A stretch of DNA of 64,000 nt from Paludibacter sp. UBA6032 (GCA_002427885.1 DIZI01000016.1:62001-126000); one strand, 5' to 3'; shown: positions 7,301 to 17,010, counted from the first letter of the stretch. Numbers and translations are program-made. The notes: a model not told the origin generated them from the sequence alone.

Positions 7301-9667
7301 ATGTTTAAAAAAATAATTACAATTGGATTTTTTCTGTGTGTATTTTCTTTGTCCGGTTGGGGCCAGGTGGAAATGGGCAAGTGGCGTACTCACTTTGCAT
7401 ATGATAGTATTACTCAGATAGCCCAATCAGAAAATAAAATTTTTGCAATTAGTAAAGGATCCTTGTTTTCTGTAGATAAATTAGATCGAAACATGGAGTT
7501 CTACAGTAAACTTAGCGGGCTATATGGGAACAATATTTCACGTATTGAATACGATTCCTCAAATCATCAACTACTGATTATTTACAGCAATGGAAACATA
7601 GATGTTTTGGCAGAAGGTGGTGTCAGTAATATCCCCGATCTTTATAACAAGCAAATGAGTGCTGATAAAGACGTGAATCATGTGACATTTTACCAGGACA
7701 GAGCTTACTTATCCTGTAATTTTGGGATTGTAGTCCTCAATATGCAAAAGAAAGAAGTGGCTGATACGTACTTTATAGGTCCAAATGCAACTGAAGTTAA
7801 AGTGCTGAATACTGCCATACTTAATGGATACATTTATGCTTTAACTTCTTCTACTTTATTTAAAGCATCTATTGATGAAAAACATTTGGTCAACTATGCT
7901 TACTGGTCTCCTGTAACAGAGTTGCCCGGGAATGGAAATTTACAATATGCCGTTTCATTTGCCGGTCAGCTTTTTTTATTAAGAAATGATAAATTATATA
8001 AATTGGACAGTAATAATAGTTGGTCGGCTTTCTTGGCTTCAAAAACAATTAGCAGCTTAAATGTCACCAATGTTAGTTTGAATTTATTTTCGTCCAATGA
8101 AATAAATTTAGTGGATACACTCCTCAATGTGAAAACAATCAATAATTTGGGGACAATTACCGATGCTGAATATGATAATCAGAATAAAACATATTGGTTT
8201 GCTGCAAGTAAGTCAGGAATAAAAACTTATAAACAAGAGGGCACTGATATTGCAACAATTGACTCTTTAAAACCAGCCGGGCCTGCAGTAAATATACCTT
8301 ATGCAATGACTTTTTCAGGCAATAAATTATTTGTGGTTGCGGGTGGACGTTGGGATGTACAATACATAAGAAGTGGTGATGTAATGATGTATGAAAATAG
8401 TACATGGACTAATCTTTACGGTAGAGATATTCAAAAAGAAACGGGTCATGAGGTTTTAGACTTCGAGAATGTTGCCGTGGATCCTGTTGATAACAAACAT
8501 TTTTTTGTGACCTCCTATGGAACAGGATTATTCGAATTTAAAGAAAATAAATTTTTCAAGTGGCACAATTATTCTAGTGGAAGTACTATAGTAACTATTG
8601 ATTCTAACAATCCATACAACTATATGAGGTTAGATGGTGCAGTGTTCGATAAAAATGGAAATCTTCTGTTTAGCAATATTGAAGGTGGGAAAAAAGTGGA
8701 TATTAAAATTTTATTGGCAGATGGTTCATGGTCCAAACTTTCCTATCCATTTCCCGATATAAATCAACCAGTAATACCTACTTTGGGTGAAATTATGATT
8801 TCTAATCAAAATCCGAATCAAAAATGGATCCCTTCCGTACGTTATCAACCGGGGATTTGTGTTTTTGATGATAAAGGAACTTTAACAGATCAATCTGACG
8901 ATCAGTCGGTATTTATATCTAAATTCACATATCCTGAAACAGACAAAAATGGGAATACAGTTTTAACATCAATTTCTCCTTCAGTTGTTTATACAACTAC
9001 TCAGGATAAAAACGGAACTATTTGGGTTGGAACAGATCAGGGACCATTCATTTTCAATAATTTATCTAAGGTGTTTGATACTGATTATACATGTTCGCGT
9101 GTGAAAATTCCGCGAGGAGATGGAAGTGATTTAGCTGACTATTTATTAGTAAATGAAAAAATCAAAGCCATAGCCATTGATGGTGCAAACCGGAAATGGA
9201 TAGGAACCGAATCATCGGGTGTTTACCTAATGTCTGAAAACGGACAGAAAACTATTCATCAGTTCACAACTGCTAACAGCCCTTTGCTTTCTAACGATAT
9301 TTTATCGATAGCCATCAATCCTGTTACCGGCGAAGTCTTTTTTGGCACCGGACTTGGCATTGTCTCTTATCAAAGTGATGCCAGCCTTGCAGGTGATACT
9401 TTCAACGATGTTCATGCTTATCCTAATCCTGTTCGTGAGGGTTTCACCGGCGTTATTACCATTACCGGATTAGTGCAGGACACTCAGGTAAAAATCACCG
9501 ATTTAAATGGAAATTTAGTTTGTCAAACTGTTTCAAACGGGAGTCTTGCAACATGGGATGGCAAGGATTTACATGGACGGAAAGTAAACACGGGAATATA
9601 TTTAGCTTTATGCGCAAATTCTGATGGTACACAAAGTGCAATAACAAAGATTTTAGTTATAAATTAA
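7301..9667 (+). CDS. porZ: T9SS component PorZ (two-propeller protein)
   Basis: 788 residues, close to the Porphyromonas protein. A signal peptide (to about residue 21, SGWGQ) is followed by the family-typical GKWRTHFAYDSI opening. Then come two sets of propeller blades recognisable by repeats such as IWVGTDQG, RKWIGTESSGVYLM and the two-component-regulator-propeller style. The last 85 residues are a C-terminal sorting-type beta domain (YPNPV...TQVKITDLNGN...GIYLAL). PorZ is part of the cell-surface attachment complex with the sortase PorU and is described as an anionic-LPS delivery factor. Only 11 bases separate it from a lipid-linked glycosyltransferase gene, which fits that role. Confidence 0.88.
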   Translation: MFKKIITIGFFLCVFSLSGWGQVEMGKWRTHFAYDSITQIAQSENKIFAISKGSLFSVDKLDRNMEFYSKLSGLYGNNISRIEYDSSNHQLLIIYSNGNIDVLAEGGVSNIPDLYNKQMSADKDVNHVTFYQDRAYLSCNFGIVVLNMQKKEVADTYFIGPNATEVKVLNTAILNGYIYALTSSTLFKASIDEKHLVNYAYWSPVTELPGNGNLQYAVSFAGQLFLLRNDKLYKLDSNNSWSAFLASKTISSLNVTNVSLNLFSSNEINLVDTLLNVKTINNLGTITDAEYDNQNKTYWFAASKSGIKTYKQEGTDIATIDSLKPAGPAVNIPYAMTFSGNKLFVVAGGRWDVQYIRSGDVMMYENSTWTNLYGRDIQKETGHEVLDFENVAVDPVDNKHFFVTSYGTGLFEFKENKFFKWHNYSSGSTIVTIDSNNPYNYMRLDGAVFDKNGNLLFSNIEGGKKVDIKILLADGSWSKLSYPFPDINQPVIPTLGEIMISNQNPNQKWIPSVRYQPGICVFDDKGTLTDQSDDQSVFISKFTYPETDKNGNTVLTSISPSVVYTTTQDKNGTIWVGTDQGPFIFNNLSKVFDTDYTCSRVKIPRGDGSDLADYLLVNEKIKAIAIDGANRKWIGTESSGVYLMSENGQKTIHQFTTANSPLLSNDILSIAINPVTGEVFFGTGLGIVSYQSDASLAGDTFNDVHAYPNPVREGFTGVITITGLVQDTQVKITDLNGNLVCQTVSNGSLATWDGKDLHGRKVNTGIYLALCANSDGTQSAITKILVIN

Positions 9668-9678
9668 TTGTAACAGTC

Positions 9679-10599
9679 ATGAAAGTTTCCATTATTGTAT
9701 CGGTTTTTAACGAAGAACAAGTCTTGAAAATGTTTTATCTGAAAATGACTGAAGTACTTAAATCAGTAAACTACGATTATGAACTCATTTTTGTAAACGA
9801 TGGAAGCACGGACACATCACAAAATATTATTGACGAATTCAGCCGGCAGAATCCAAAAATAAAATCCATACAATTCTCGACAAATTTTGGTCACGAAGCA
9901 GCTATGATTGCCGGGGTTGATTATTCTACAGGTCAAGCACTTATTTGTATGGATAGTGACCTGCAACATCCTCCTGCTATACTTCCTGAATTATTAGACC
10001 GCTTTAGTGAAGGTGATGTTGACATCATTAATATGGTGAGAAAAACTTCAAAAATAAAGAGCCCTTCTCCTATTTTTTACAAAATACTAAATCTTATTTC
10101 CCCTTTTGAAATTGAATCAAACGCATCTGATTTCTTTTTGATTTCTGAACGGGTAGCTAAGTTATTACGTGAGAACTATCGGGAACGAATTCGTTTTTTG
10201 AGAGGTTTTATACAGATAATAGGCTTTAATAAAACAACTATCCCTTATATTGCCGATGAAAGAATGGCTGGTAAAAGCAAATATTCAGTCCGTAAACTTA
10301 TATCCTTGTCGATTGTGGCAGTTGCAACTTTATCAAAACTGCCATTAAAGATTGGTATTTATTTGGGTTTGATATCCGGATTTTTCAGTATTTTGCTTGC
10401 AATATACAGCATAATTATGAAAGTGATACAACATCCCGTTTCAGGATATACTACTATTGTCGTCTTTTTAGGTATCATGTTTAGTATTCAGTTCATAATA
10501 CTCGGTATATTAGGTGAATACATAGGATTTTTATTTGACGAACAAAAGAAAAGACCCATATATATAGTTGATAAAACCAATAACATCTCGGACAAATAA
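9679..10599 (+). CDS. GT2 polyisoprenyl-phosphate glycosyltransferase (GtrB/DPM1-like)
   Basis: 306 residues. The N-terminal GT-A domain has VSVFNEE, FVNDGSTD (about 38-45) and the metal-binding DSDLQHPP. The acceptor-side segment IRFLRGF is near residue 165. Two C-terminal membrane helices (about 228-252 and 260-285) are followed by an amphipathic end, as in GtrB and ArnC. Such enzymes transfer a sugar from a nucleotide donor to undecaprenyl phosphate on the cytoplasmic face. Its TAA overlaps the ATG of the next gene (TAATG at 10597-10601), and porZ ends 11 bases upstream, so the four genes probably form one operon. The sugar cannot be predicted. Confidence 0.85.
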   Translation: MKVSIIVSVFNEEQVLKMFYLKMTEVLKSVNYDYELIFVNDGSTDTSQNIIDEFSRQNPKIKSIQFSTNFGHEAAMIAGVDYSTGQALICMDSDLQHPPAILPELLDRFSEGDVDIINMVRKTSKIKSPSPIFYKILNLISPFEIESNASDFFLISERVAKLLRENYRERIRFLRGFIQIIGFNKTTIPYIADERMAGKSKYSVRKLISLSIVAVATLSKLPLKIGIYLGLISGFFSILLAIYSIIMKVIQHPVSGYTTIVVFLGIMFSIQFIILGILGEYIGFLFDEQKKRPIYIVDKTNNISDK

Positions 10600-10922
10600 T
10601 GAAATATATTTTAGTTTTGTTTGGAGTTATTTTTGCTGCCATAGCTCAGGTGTTGGTTAAAAATGCCTCATCTCACGTTTTTTTTGAAAAGAAATGGATC
10701 ATACTCATGCTTTTGAGTGTTAGCTCATATGGTTTGGCTTTTTTACTTCAAGCCTATATCTTTAAATTTTTTGAATTAAGTAAAATCGGTCCGGTAATGG
10801 CCATAGCTGTTATGATTCTCGTATTTGGATTTGGAATCTGGTTTTTCGGAGAAGACATCAATATCAAACAAGCCGTTGGTGTGTTATTAGGAATTATTTC
10901 CATCTATTTGATTTTAACATGA
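10599..10922 (+). CDS. Small four-helix SMR/EamA-type flippase
   Basis: 107 residues forming four transmembrane helices: 1-20, about 32-52, 62-82 and 90-107. The arrangement resembles ArnE/ArnF and small multidrug-resistance proteins, with the AIAQVLVKNAS and GPVMAIAVMILVF segments typical of that fold. Next to a polyisoprenyl-phosphate glycosyltransferase, such a protein most likely flips the lipid-linked sugar to the periplasmic face, the role of GtrA or ArnEF. It overlaps both neighbours (start in the previous stop; its TGA overlaps the next ATG at 10919-10922). A drug-efflux role is possible but the context argues against it. Confidence 0.75.
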   Translation: MKYILVLFGVIFAAIAQVLVKNASSHVFFEKKWIILMLLSVSSYGLAFLLQAYIFKFFELSKIGPVMAIAVMILVFGFGIWFFGEDINIKQAVGVLLGIISIYLILT

Positions 10923-12100
10923 ATCAAAACCCTTCGATATTTAACAGACTATTTTATGTCCAAATATTCCTGTATTTATTTGTAAACAGTTTGTTTATCC
11001 TCAAATATTTCCCCAGAGCCGGAGCAAGTGGAACTGTAATATTAGGCGGATATGTTGCTTTTGTGCTAACAGGAATTTTCCTTTACAAATCCTATAACCG
11101 GAAAATAGCAGAAAAAACCTTTAAACTTGCATTTTGGATTTTGCTTGTTTTTATGGTGATTATCATTGCGACTTTGCTTATTAAAATTGACCGGTATTCC
11201 GTCCGGGTGGATCGTTGGTCTGCAGTTACATTTTTTTTGGACAATCTTTTTCAGGGGAAATATCCATATTCGGCACACACTCATGTAAGTAATACAAATT
11301 TTGCTTCTCCATTTCCGGTTTGGCATATCATCAATATACCCTTTTATTTGTTGGGTGATGTAGGCATTGGACTTATTTTCTTTTTGTTACTCACAGCCTA
11401 CGTACTCCGGTATTTCTTTACAGACTATCGAAAATCATTTTTTTTCTTACTAATGCTTTCAGTAGCTCCAGCTTATTGGTGGGAAGTGGCAGTACGTAGT
11501 GACTCGTTGAATAATGCATTGTTGGTTTTCGCATTTATTCTTTGGTTTAAAAAGCGAGACTTCACACTATCCAATAATTTATGGATAGGTATTTTGGCAA
11601 CCGGTCTTATTGCGACTACACGTTTATCAGCCCTTTTACCTTTATCATTATTTTTTTTTAAACCCTACATTCAACTTCAGTGGAAACAAAAAATCATTTT
11701 TCCTTTGGGAGTATTGGGAGTTATATTGTTATTCTTTTTACCTTTTATATTCTGGGATACAAACACCTGGATTTTCTTTACACGGAATCCATTCATGTCA
11801 CAAACAAGTGTAGGAAATCCATATTTACTTCTAATAATGGTAATTTTAGGAAGTTACTTAGCGTTTCGTTGGAATAATATGCATCAGTTTTTTTCAATGA
11901 CTTCTATTTTCCTATTTATTTTCATTCTTTCATCGCAAATTAGCTTAATGTTTTCCAGAGGGATTCAAGGCTCAATTTTTGAAGATAGTCTTTACGATGT
12001 TTCATATTTTACTTTGTTATTACCCTATTGTTTAGCCTATTTATCCTTTTCAATCGTACAGAAAAAAAATATTGAGAACCCTATATCATCAGAAATCTAA
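10919..12100 (+). CDS. Polytopic membrane protein, possible GT-C glycosyltransferase
   Basis: 393 residues with roughly ten transmembrane helices and no signal peptide. After the third helix a periplasmic loop contains IDRYSVRVDRW and QGKYPYSAHTH. Acidic residues at this position resemble the catalytic Asp of GT-C or GT87-like enzymes that use polyprenyl-phosphate sugars. I do not recognise the exact family. As the last gene of the porZ-glycosyltransferase-flippase set, it would fit as the enzyme that moves the flipped sugar onto LPS, a glycan or a protein (compare the third gene of gtrABC cassettes). Function is inferred from order and topology only. Confidence 0.6.
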   Translation: MNQNPSIFNRLFYVQIFLYLFVNSLFILKYFPRAGASGTVILGGYVAFVLTGIFLYKSYNRKIAEKTFKLAFWILLVFMVIIIATLLIKIDRYSVRVDRWSAVTFFLDNLFQGKYPYSAHTHVSNTNFASPFPVWHIINIPFYLLGDVGIGLIFFLLLTAYVLRYFFTDYRKSFFFLLMLSVAPAYWWEVAVRSDSLNNALLVFAFILWFKKRDFTLSNNLWIGILATGLIATTRLSALLPLSLFFFKPYIQLQWKQKIIFPLGVLGVILLFFLPFIFWDTNTWIFFTRNPFMSQTSVGNPYLLLIMVILGSYLAFRWNNMHQFFSMTSIFLFIFILSSQISLMFSRGIQGSIFEDSLYDVSYFTLLLPYCLAYLSFSIVQKKNIENPISSEI

Positions 12101-12240
12101 CCTTTTCTTTATATATTCCTGACTAAAATTTAATCTTCACGTAGGCTTTCCAGATTGTAATTCTGGTTAAATCTTCAACTTCTGTACAGGAATTAAAAAA
12201 ACCATCTAGTAGTATTTTATATACGTATTTAAATGAAAAA

Positions 12241-12270
12241 CAGTTCACCGACATTTCTGCTGATGAACTG
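12241..12270 (-). terminator. Terminator after folE
   Basis: Seven-base arms CAGTTCA/TGAACTG at 12241-12247 and 12264-12270, followed on the minus strand by a run of five T. It lies 42 bases past the folE stop. Confidence 0.55.
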
Positions 12271-12312
12271 ATTTTGAATCCTTTTTAAAATCCCAATTAG
12301 GGTCCAGCTGTG

Positions 12313-12912
12313 TTATTTTCTGTTTATCAGGTTCATAAATTCCTCCCGGGTTTTTGCTTGTTCGAATACGCCTGTAAAATCGGAAGTTGTTGTAATGGAA
12401 TGTTGCTTTTGAACTCCGCGCATTTGCATGCATAGATGTTGAGCTTCAATGATAACCATCACGCCCATTGGGTTTAACGTTTTCTGAATGCATTCTTTTA
12501 TTTGCGTTGTCATTCGTTCCTGTACCTGCATTCTACGCGCAAAAACTTCAACAATACGGGCTATTTTACTTAAACCGGTGATTTGTTTGTTTGGAATGTA
12601 TGCAATATGTGCTTTGCCAAAAAAGGGCAACATATGGTGTTCACACATTGAATAAAAATCGATATCCTTTACAATTACCATTTGACGGTAATTTTCGGTA
12701 AACATTGCCGTGCGGATAATCTCTTCAGGATTTTGTTCATAACCTTGCATTAAAAACTGCATGGCACGCGAAACCCTATCCGGTGTTTTGAGTAATCCCT
12801 CCCGATTAACATCTTCTCCCAACAATTGAATAATCTGTTGATAATGTTCAGCAATTTTAGCTGTTTTTTCAGTGTCAAAAGGTATAGGCTTATTTGAATT
12901 AAAATCCATCAT
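12313..12912 (-). CDS. folE: GTP cyclohydrolase I
   Basis: 199 residues. Catalyses GTP to 7,8-dihydroneopterin triphosphate, the first step of folate and other pterin pathways. Zinc and active-site motifs are present: MCEHHMLPFFGKAHIAYIP in the centre, IARIVEVFARR, QERMT, and EAQHLCMQMRGVQK near the C-terminus. Type I FolE needs the second Cys in EAQHLC, and it is there. The start lies three bases after the stop of the SPOR-domain gene, so the two are translated from one transcript that ends at the hairpin 12241-12270. Confidence 0.96.
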   Translation of the reverse strand: MMDFNSNKPIPFDTEKTAKIAEHYQQIIQLLGEDVNREGLLKTPDRVSRAMQFLMQGYEQNPEEIIRTAMFTENYRQMVIVKDIDFYSMCEHHMLPFFGKAHIAYIPNKQITGLSKIARIVEVFARRMQVQERMTTQIKECIQKTLNPMGVMVIIEAQHLCMQMRGVQKQHSITTTSDFTGVFEQAKTREEFMNLINRK

Positions 12913-12915
12913 TTT

Positions 12916-13407
12916 TTATTTAGAGGCGGGATTGGTTATTTGTTCCCTCACAATATATATTTCACTGCGCATCGAAGGAAACGCTTCAATCAATTGATTG
13001 CGCAGGACTTGTGCCTGATCGGGTGTTCTAAAATCACCAACTCTCACTTTCCAGAATGGTGACAGGTAGTTCACATAAACTGATAGATCAGGGAATTTCT
13101 CCTTAATCAGTTTTTCTTTTTGAAAGGCTTCTGTTCTGTTTGTTGGTTGTACATTACTTGAAAAAACCTGAACTCTGTAACCACTGACAGATAATTGTCC
13201 ATGCCAGCCGAAACCGCTTTTTCTGGCAACTAAAATCGAATCAATGCGTTTATCCTGATGTACCTTAACAGTGGCATGTGTAATTGAATCTTCTGCTGCA
13301 AGTACTTCTAAGATATTTTTTTGTTTCTTACCTGCATTTTCTTGAGCTGCCAAAGTCTGTTCAAAAAGCAGTAAGATGATAAGCAGTGGAAAGCCAATTT
13401 TTTTCAT
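12916..13407 (-). CDS. Secreted SPOR-domain protein
   Basis: 163 residues with a signal peptide (to about residue 21, LAAQ), a charged linker of about 55 residues, and a C-terminal SPOR domain of about 75 residues (SGYRVQVFSSN...FPDLSVYVNY...WKVRVGDFRT). SPOR domains bind denuded glycan strands of peptidoglycan, often at division sites. There is no lipobox, so it is expected to be free in the periplasm. It lies directly upstream of folE; the pairing is co-transcription rather than an evident functional link. A possible -7 box (TAACTTTG on the minus strand) is at 13430-13437. Confidence 0.85.
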   Translation of the reverse strand: MKKIGFPLLIILLLFEQTLAAQENAGKKQKNILEVLAAEDSITHATVKVHQDKRIDSILVARKSGFGWHGQLSVSGYRVQVFSSNVQPTNRTEAFQKEKLIKEKFPDLSVYVNYLSPFWKVRVGDFRTPDQAQVLRNQLIEAFPSMRSEIYIVREQITNPASK

Positions 13408-13563
13408 TTTTCAAAATGTATTTTGGGTGCAAAGTTATAAAATTGTCAGCGTTTTTCCGACATGTTTACTGAAAATGTTATGATATCATTTTCCAAATTG
13501 CTAATAATCAATTTGTATGACAATAATTAATTATTCAATTATAATTATTAATCACTTAATGCT

Positions 13564-13571
13564 TATCTTTG
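13564..13571 (+). promoter_or_regulatory. -7 element of ispD-recG
   Basis: TATCTTTG located 25 bases before the ispD ATG; the upstream -33 half is not convincing. Confidence 0.35.
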
Positions 13572-13595
13572 TTCGTATTTTTATTAATCATTAAT

Positions 13596-14261
13596 ATGAA
13601 TAAAACAAAATTTGCTATCATTGTTGCAGGAGGTAAAGGAGAACGAATGCAAACCGATATTCCCAAACAATTTATAGAAATACAGGGAAAACCGATTTTG
13701 ATGTACAGCATTGAAAATTTCAACCGTTACGACATTTCAATACAAATTATTTTGGTTTTACCTTCCGGCCAGATCGAATTCTGGCATACACTTTGCAAAA
13801 AGCATGCCTTTGAAATCCCACATAAAATTGTAACAGGCGGACAGTCCCGTTTTGATTCCGTAATAAATGGATTGGATGCAGTCAAACTTCCTGCTCTGGT
13901 AGCGGTACACGATGGAGTTCGTCCACTCGTGAGCGTGGAAACTATTACCCGTTGTTTTGAGAGTGCTGAAAAATATGGAACAGCGATTCCTGTGATTGAA
14001 TTGGTGGACAGTATCAGGCAAATTACTGAAACAGGAAATCAATCCGTTGACCGGAATGCTTATAAATTGGTTCAAACTCCGCAGATTTTTGATGGCGAAA
14101 TACTCAAAAAGGCCTACAAGCAGGACTTTTCGCCTCTATTTACCGACGATGCATCGGTAGTTGAAGCCATGGGAACAAAAATACACTTAGTGGAAGGAAA
14201 CAGGGAGAATATAAAAATTACAACTGAGTTTGATTTACGAATAGCACAAATTACAATGTAA
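13596..14261 (+). CDS. ispD: 2-C-methyl-D-erythritol 4-phosphate cytidylyltransferase
   Basis: 221 residues from ATG 13596. A longer frame from 13569 would add a hydrophobic, non-homologous leader and is rejected. Third enzyme of the MEP isoprenoid pathway: CTP plus methylerythritol phosphate gives CDP-ME. Motifs: the pyrophosphorylase loop IVAGGKGERM (8-17) with PKQF, VAVHDGVRPLVS in the middle, and LVQTPQIF before FTDDASVVE. One base separates it from recG, an arrangement often seen in Bacteroidota. Confidence 0.95.
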   Translation: MNKTKFAIIVAGGKGERMQTDIPKQFIEIQGKPILMYSIENFNRYDISIQIILVLPSGQIEFWHTLCKKHAFEIPHKIVTGGQSRFDSVINGLDAVKLPALVAVHDGVRPLVSVETITRCFESAEKYGTAIPVIELVDSIRQITETGNQSVDRNAYKLVQTPQIFDGEILKKAYKQDFSPLFTDDASVVEAMGTKIHLVEGNRENIKITTEFDLRIAQITM

Positions 14262-14262
14262 T

Positions 14263-16359
14263 ATGGATCTTGCTTCTCAGGACATAAAATTCCTTCCCGG
14301 TGTGGGACCGAGAAAGGCGGATATATTCGACAAAGAACTTGGCATCAAAAGCGCTGAAGATTTGTTGAGGCATTATCCATATAAATATGTCGACAGGAGT
14401 AGGTTCTATTTTCTTCACGAAATTACAGCCGAAATGCCTTTTATTCAGGTAAAAGGCCAAATTTTGAGATTCGAGAAAGTGGGTGAAGGACACAACCTGC
14501 GTTTGACGGCAATATTTACAGATGGAAAAGAAACCATCGAGTTGGTGTGGTTTAAAGGCGTAAAATATATCATTGATAAATACCGCACCAAAGTAGATTA
14601 TGTTATTTTCGGCAAACCTTCACCGTTTAATGGTCGGTATAATATTGTTCACCCCGAAATTGAAATAGCTTCTCAATTACCACCACCCGAACAAATGGGC
14701 TTACAGCCTTTTTACAATACAAGTGAAAAAATGAAGAGTAGTTTTCTGAACTCTAAAACCATTCAGAAAATCATTTTCCCAATCATTCAACAAATTAAAA
14801 GCGGTATTCCCGAAACGCTTCCTGCCTACATTTTACAAAAATTTGCCCTGCTGAACCTGACCGAGTCATTGATTAACATACATTTTCCAAGAAATGCGAA
14901 TCTATTGAACAAGGCACGACAACGCCTTAAATTCGAAGAGCTTTTTTATATTCAACTCAGCATTTTACGTTTAAAAAACTGGCGGGAACAACAATCAACC
15001 GGATTTGTATTTAGTAAGATCGGGCTTTTTTTCAACACATTTTTCAATGAGTATTTGCCTTTTGAACTGACCGGAGCACAAAAACGAGTGTTACGCGAGA
15101 TTAGAATTGATGTGGCCTCGGGAAGACAAATGAACCGGTTACTACAAGGTGATGTGGGAAGTGGAAAAACACTGGTTGCATTAATGACCATGCTTATGGC
15201 AATTGACAATGGTTTTCAGGCCTGCATCATGGCTCCTACTGAAATTCTGGCGACACAGCATTTTGCAAGTTTGAAAGAGTTTTTAGGCGACCTGGGTGTT
15301 GGCGTAGCCTTGCTAACCGGTTCTACCAGCAAAAAAGATCGTGTTGTGCTGCACGAATCACTCCGTAACGGTGAATTGAATATTCTCATTGGAACCCATG
15401 CGTTAATTGAAGATACTGTTCAGTTTTCAAACTTAGGTTTGGTGGTTATTGACGAGCAGCACAGGTTTGGTGTAGAACAACGTTCGAAACTCTGGAAAAA
15501 AAATGTGACCACACCGCACATTTTGGTAATGACAGCTACCCCTATTCCTCGTACTTTGGCCATGACACTTTACGGCGATCTCAGCATTTCGGTTATTGAC
15601 GAGCTGCCACCTGGCCGGAAACCCATACAAACCTATCATTATTATGAAAATAAACGGCAGGGCTTGAATCAGTTTATTTCCAAACAAGTGGAAGCGGGGC
15701 GACAGATTTACATTGTTTATCCATTAATACAGGAGTCTGAAAAAATTGATTTACAGGATCTTGAATCAGGTTATGAATATATGCGTGAAACATTCCCAAA
15801 TTACAAGGTAAGTATGATTCATGGTAAATTGAAACCGAAGGAAAAAGATTATCAGATGCAAAAATTTGTTTCAGGCGAAACGCAAATTATGGTTGCCACT
15901 ACGGTCATTGAAGTAGGTGTCAACGTCCCCAATGCTTCGGTGATGGTCATTGAAAGTGCTCAGCGTTTCGGGTTATCTCAGTTACATCAGTTGCGTGGGC
16001 GAGTTGGCCGCGGTGCTGAACAGTCATTTTGTATTTTGCTTACAGGGTTTAAACTGGCAACTGAAACACGTAAACGAATGGAAATTATGGTTCGAACAAA
16101 TGATGGTTTTGAAATTTCGGAAGCCGACTTACAAATCCGGGGACCTGGCGATATGGAAGGTACCCAACAGAGTGGGATGCCTTTTGACCTGAAAATTGCC
16201 AACCTGGCACAAGATGGAAAAATGTTGGAGATTGCCAGAAATGTCGCCATGGATGTGTTAAATGAAGATCCTCTACTCGAAAAGAATGAAAACAGAGTGT
16301 TGGCAACTCAATTGCGAAAATTGAAGACAAATACATTAAATTGGGGTTCTATAAGTTAA
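14263..16359 (+). CDS. recG: ATP-dependent DNA helicase RecG
   Basis: 698 residues, the usual length. The N-terminal wedge/OB domain begins with KFLPGVGPRKAD. The helicase core carries Walker A GDVGSGKT, the DEQHRFG box, MTATPIPRTL and the late QLRGRVGRG motif. RecG remodels stalled replication forks and branches Holliday junctions. It follows ispD by one base and is transcribed with it. After its stop there is only a weak hairpin and a T-run before ndk. Confidence 0.97.
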   Translation: MDLASQDIKFLPGVGPRKADIFDKELGIKSAEDLLRHYPYKYVDRSRFYFLHEITAEMPFIQVKGQILRFEKVGEGHNLRLTAIFTDGKETIELVWFKGVKYIIDKYRTKVDYVIFGKPSPFNGRYNIVHPEIEIASQLPPPEQMGLQPFYNTSEKMKSSFLNSKTIQKIIFPIIQQIKSGIPETLPAYILQKFALLNLTESLINIHFPRNANLLNKARQRLKFEELFYIQLSILRLKNWREQQSTGFVFSKIGLFFNTFFNEYLPFELTGAQKRVLREIRIDVASGRQMNRLLQGDVGSGKTLVALMTMLMAIDNGFQACIMAPTEILATQHFASLKEFLGDLGVGVALLTGSTSKKDRVVLHESLRNGELNILIGTHALIEDTVQFSNLGLVVIDEQHRFGVEQRSKLWKKNVTTPHILVMTATPIPRTLAMTLYGDLSISVIDELPPGRKPIQTYHYYENKRQGLNQFISKQVEAGRQIYIVYPLIQESEKIDLQDLESGYEYMRETFPNYKVSMIHGKLKPKEKDYQMQKFVSGETQIMVATTVIEVGVNVPNASVMVIESAQRFGLSQLHQLRGRVGRGAEQSFCILLTGFKLATETRKRMEIMVRTNDGFEISEADLQIRGPGDMEGTQQSGMPFDLKIANLAQDGKMLEIARNVAMDVLNEDPLLEKNENRVLATQLRKLKTNTLNWGSIS

Positions 16360-16446
16360 ATATATGGAACTTTTTTTGTTTTAACCCATCATTTCTCTAA
16401 TTTTGGACAGCTAAAAAAAATACAATAATATATTAACAGTATTATC

Positions 16447-16908
16447 ATGGAAAAAACCCTTGTCATTGTAAAACCCGGTGCAATTCAAAGAGGATTGATT
16501 GGTGAAGTTATTCATCGCTTCGAGCGTAAAGGTCTGCAATTGTGTGGAATGAAAATGATACAATTAACCGATGAAATTTTGATTGAGCACTATGCCCATT
16601 TGGCTCAACGCTCATTCTTTAAACGAATCAAAGATTCCATGATGATAACGCCTGTAATTGTATGTTGTTGGAAAGGTCTGGATGCTGTTCACATTGTACA
16701 CGAAATGGCAGGTAAAACTAATGGTCGTGAAGCAGCCCAGGGAACAATCCGTGGTGATTTCAGCGTGAGTGTTCAGGAGAATATTATCCATACATCCGAC
16801 ACCTTAGAAAATGCAAAGGTTGAATTAGCACGTTTCTTCAGCAATGATGAAATTTTTGATTTTGAACAATCCGGTTTGAATTTTTTGTATGCTAACAATG
16901 AAATATAA
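16447..16908 (+). CDS. ndk: Nucleoside diphosphate kinase
   Basis: 153 residues. Transfers gamma-phosphate between NTPs and NDPs through a phosphohistidine; the catalytic His is H115 in ENIIHTSDT. The family start VIVKPGAIQRGLIG and GTIRGDFS are present. The sequence differs slightly from the enterobacterial form (KPG for KPD, HTSD for HGSD) and carries a C-terminal extension ending in FDFEQSGLNFLYAN, which I consider normal for Bacteroidota. Monocistronic by spacing. Confidence 0.94.
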   Translation: MEKTLVIVKPGAIQRGLIGEVIHRFERKGLQLCGMKMIQLTDEILIEHYAHLAQRSFFKRIKDSMMITPVIVCCWKGLDAVHIVHEMAGKTNGREAAQGTIRGDFSVSVQENIIHTSDTLENAKVELARFFSNDEIFDFEQSGLNFLYANNEI

Positions 16909-17010
16909 TTAATTTCGAATTTTATAATTTTCAATTTCCAATAATACGTTTTCTAATTTCCATTTATTTCACAGGAAATTGCAAATCAAATAATTGAACC
17001 ATTCATACGC

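Noticed and set aside
16353..16377. AAGTT/AACTT hairpin with T-run after recG
   Set aside because: A five-base stem overlapping the stop codon; possible but not convincing as a terminator.
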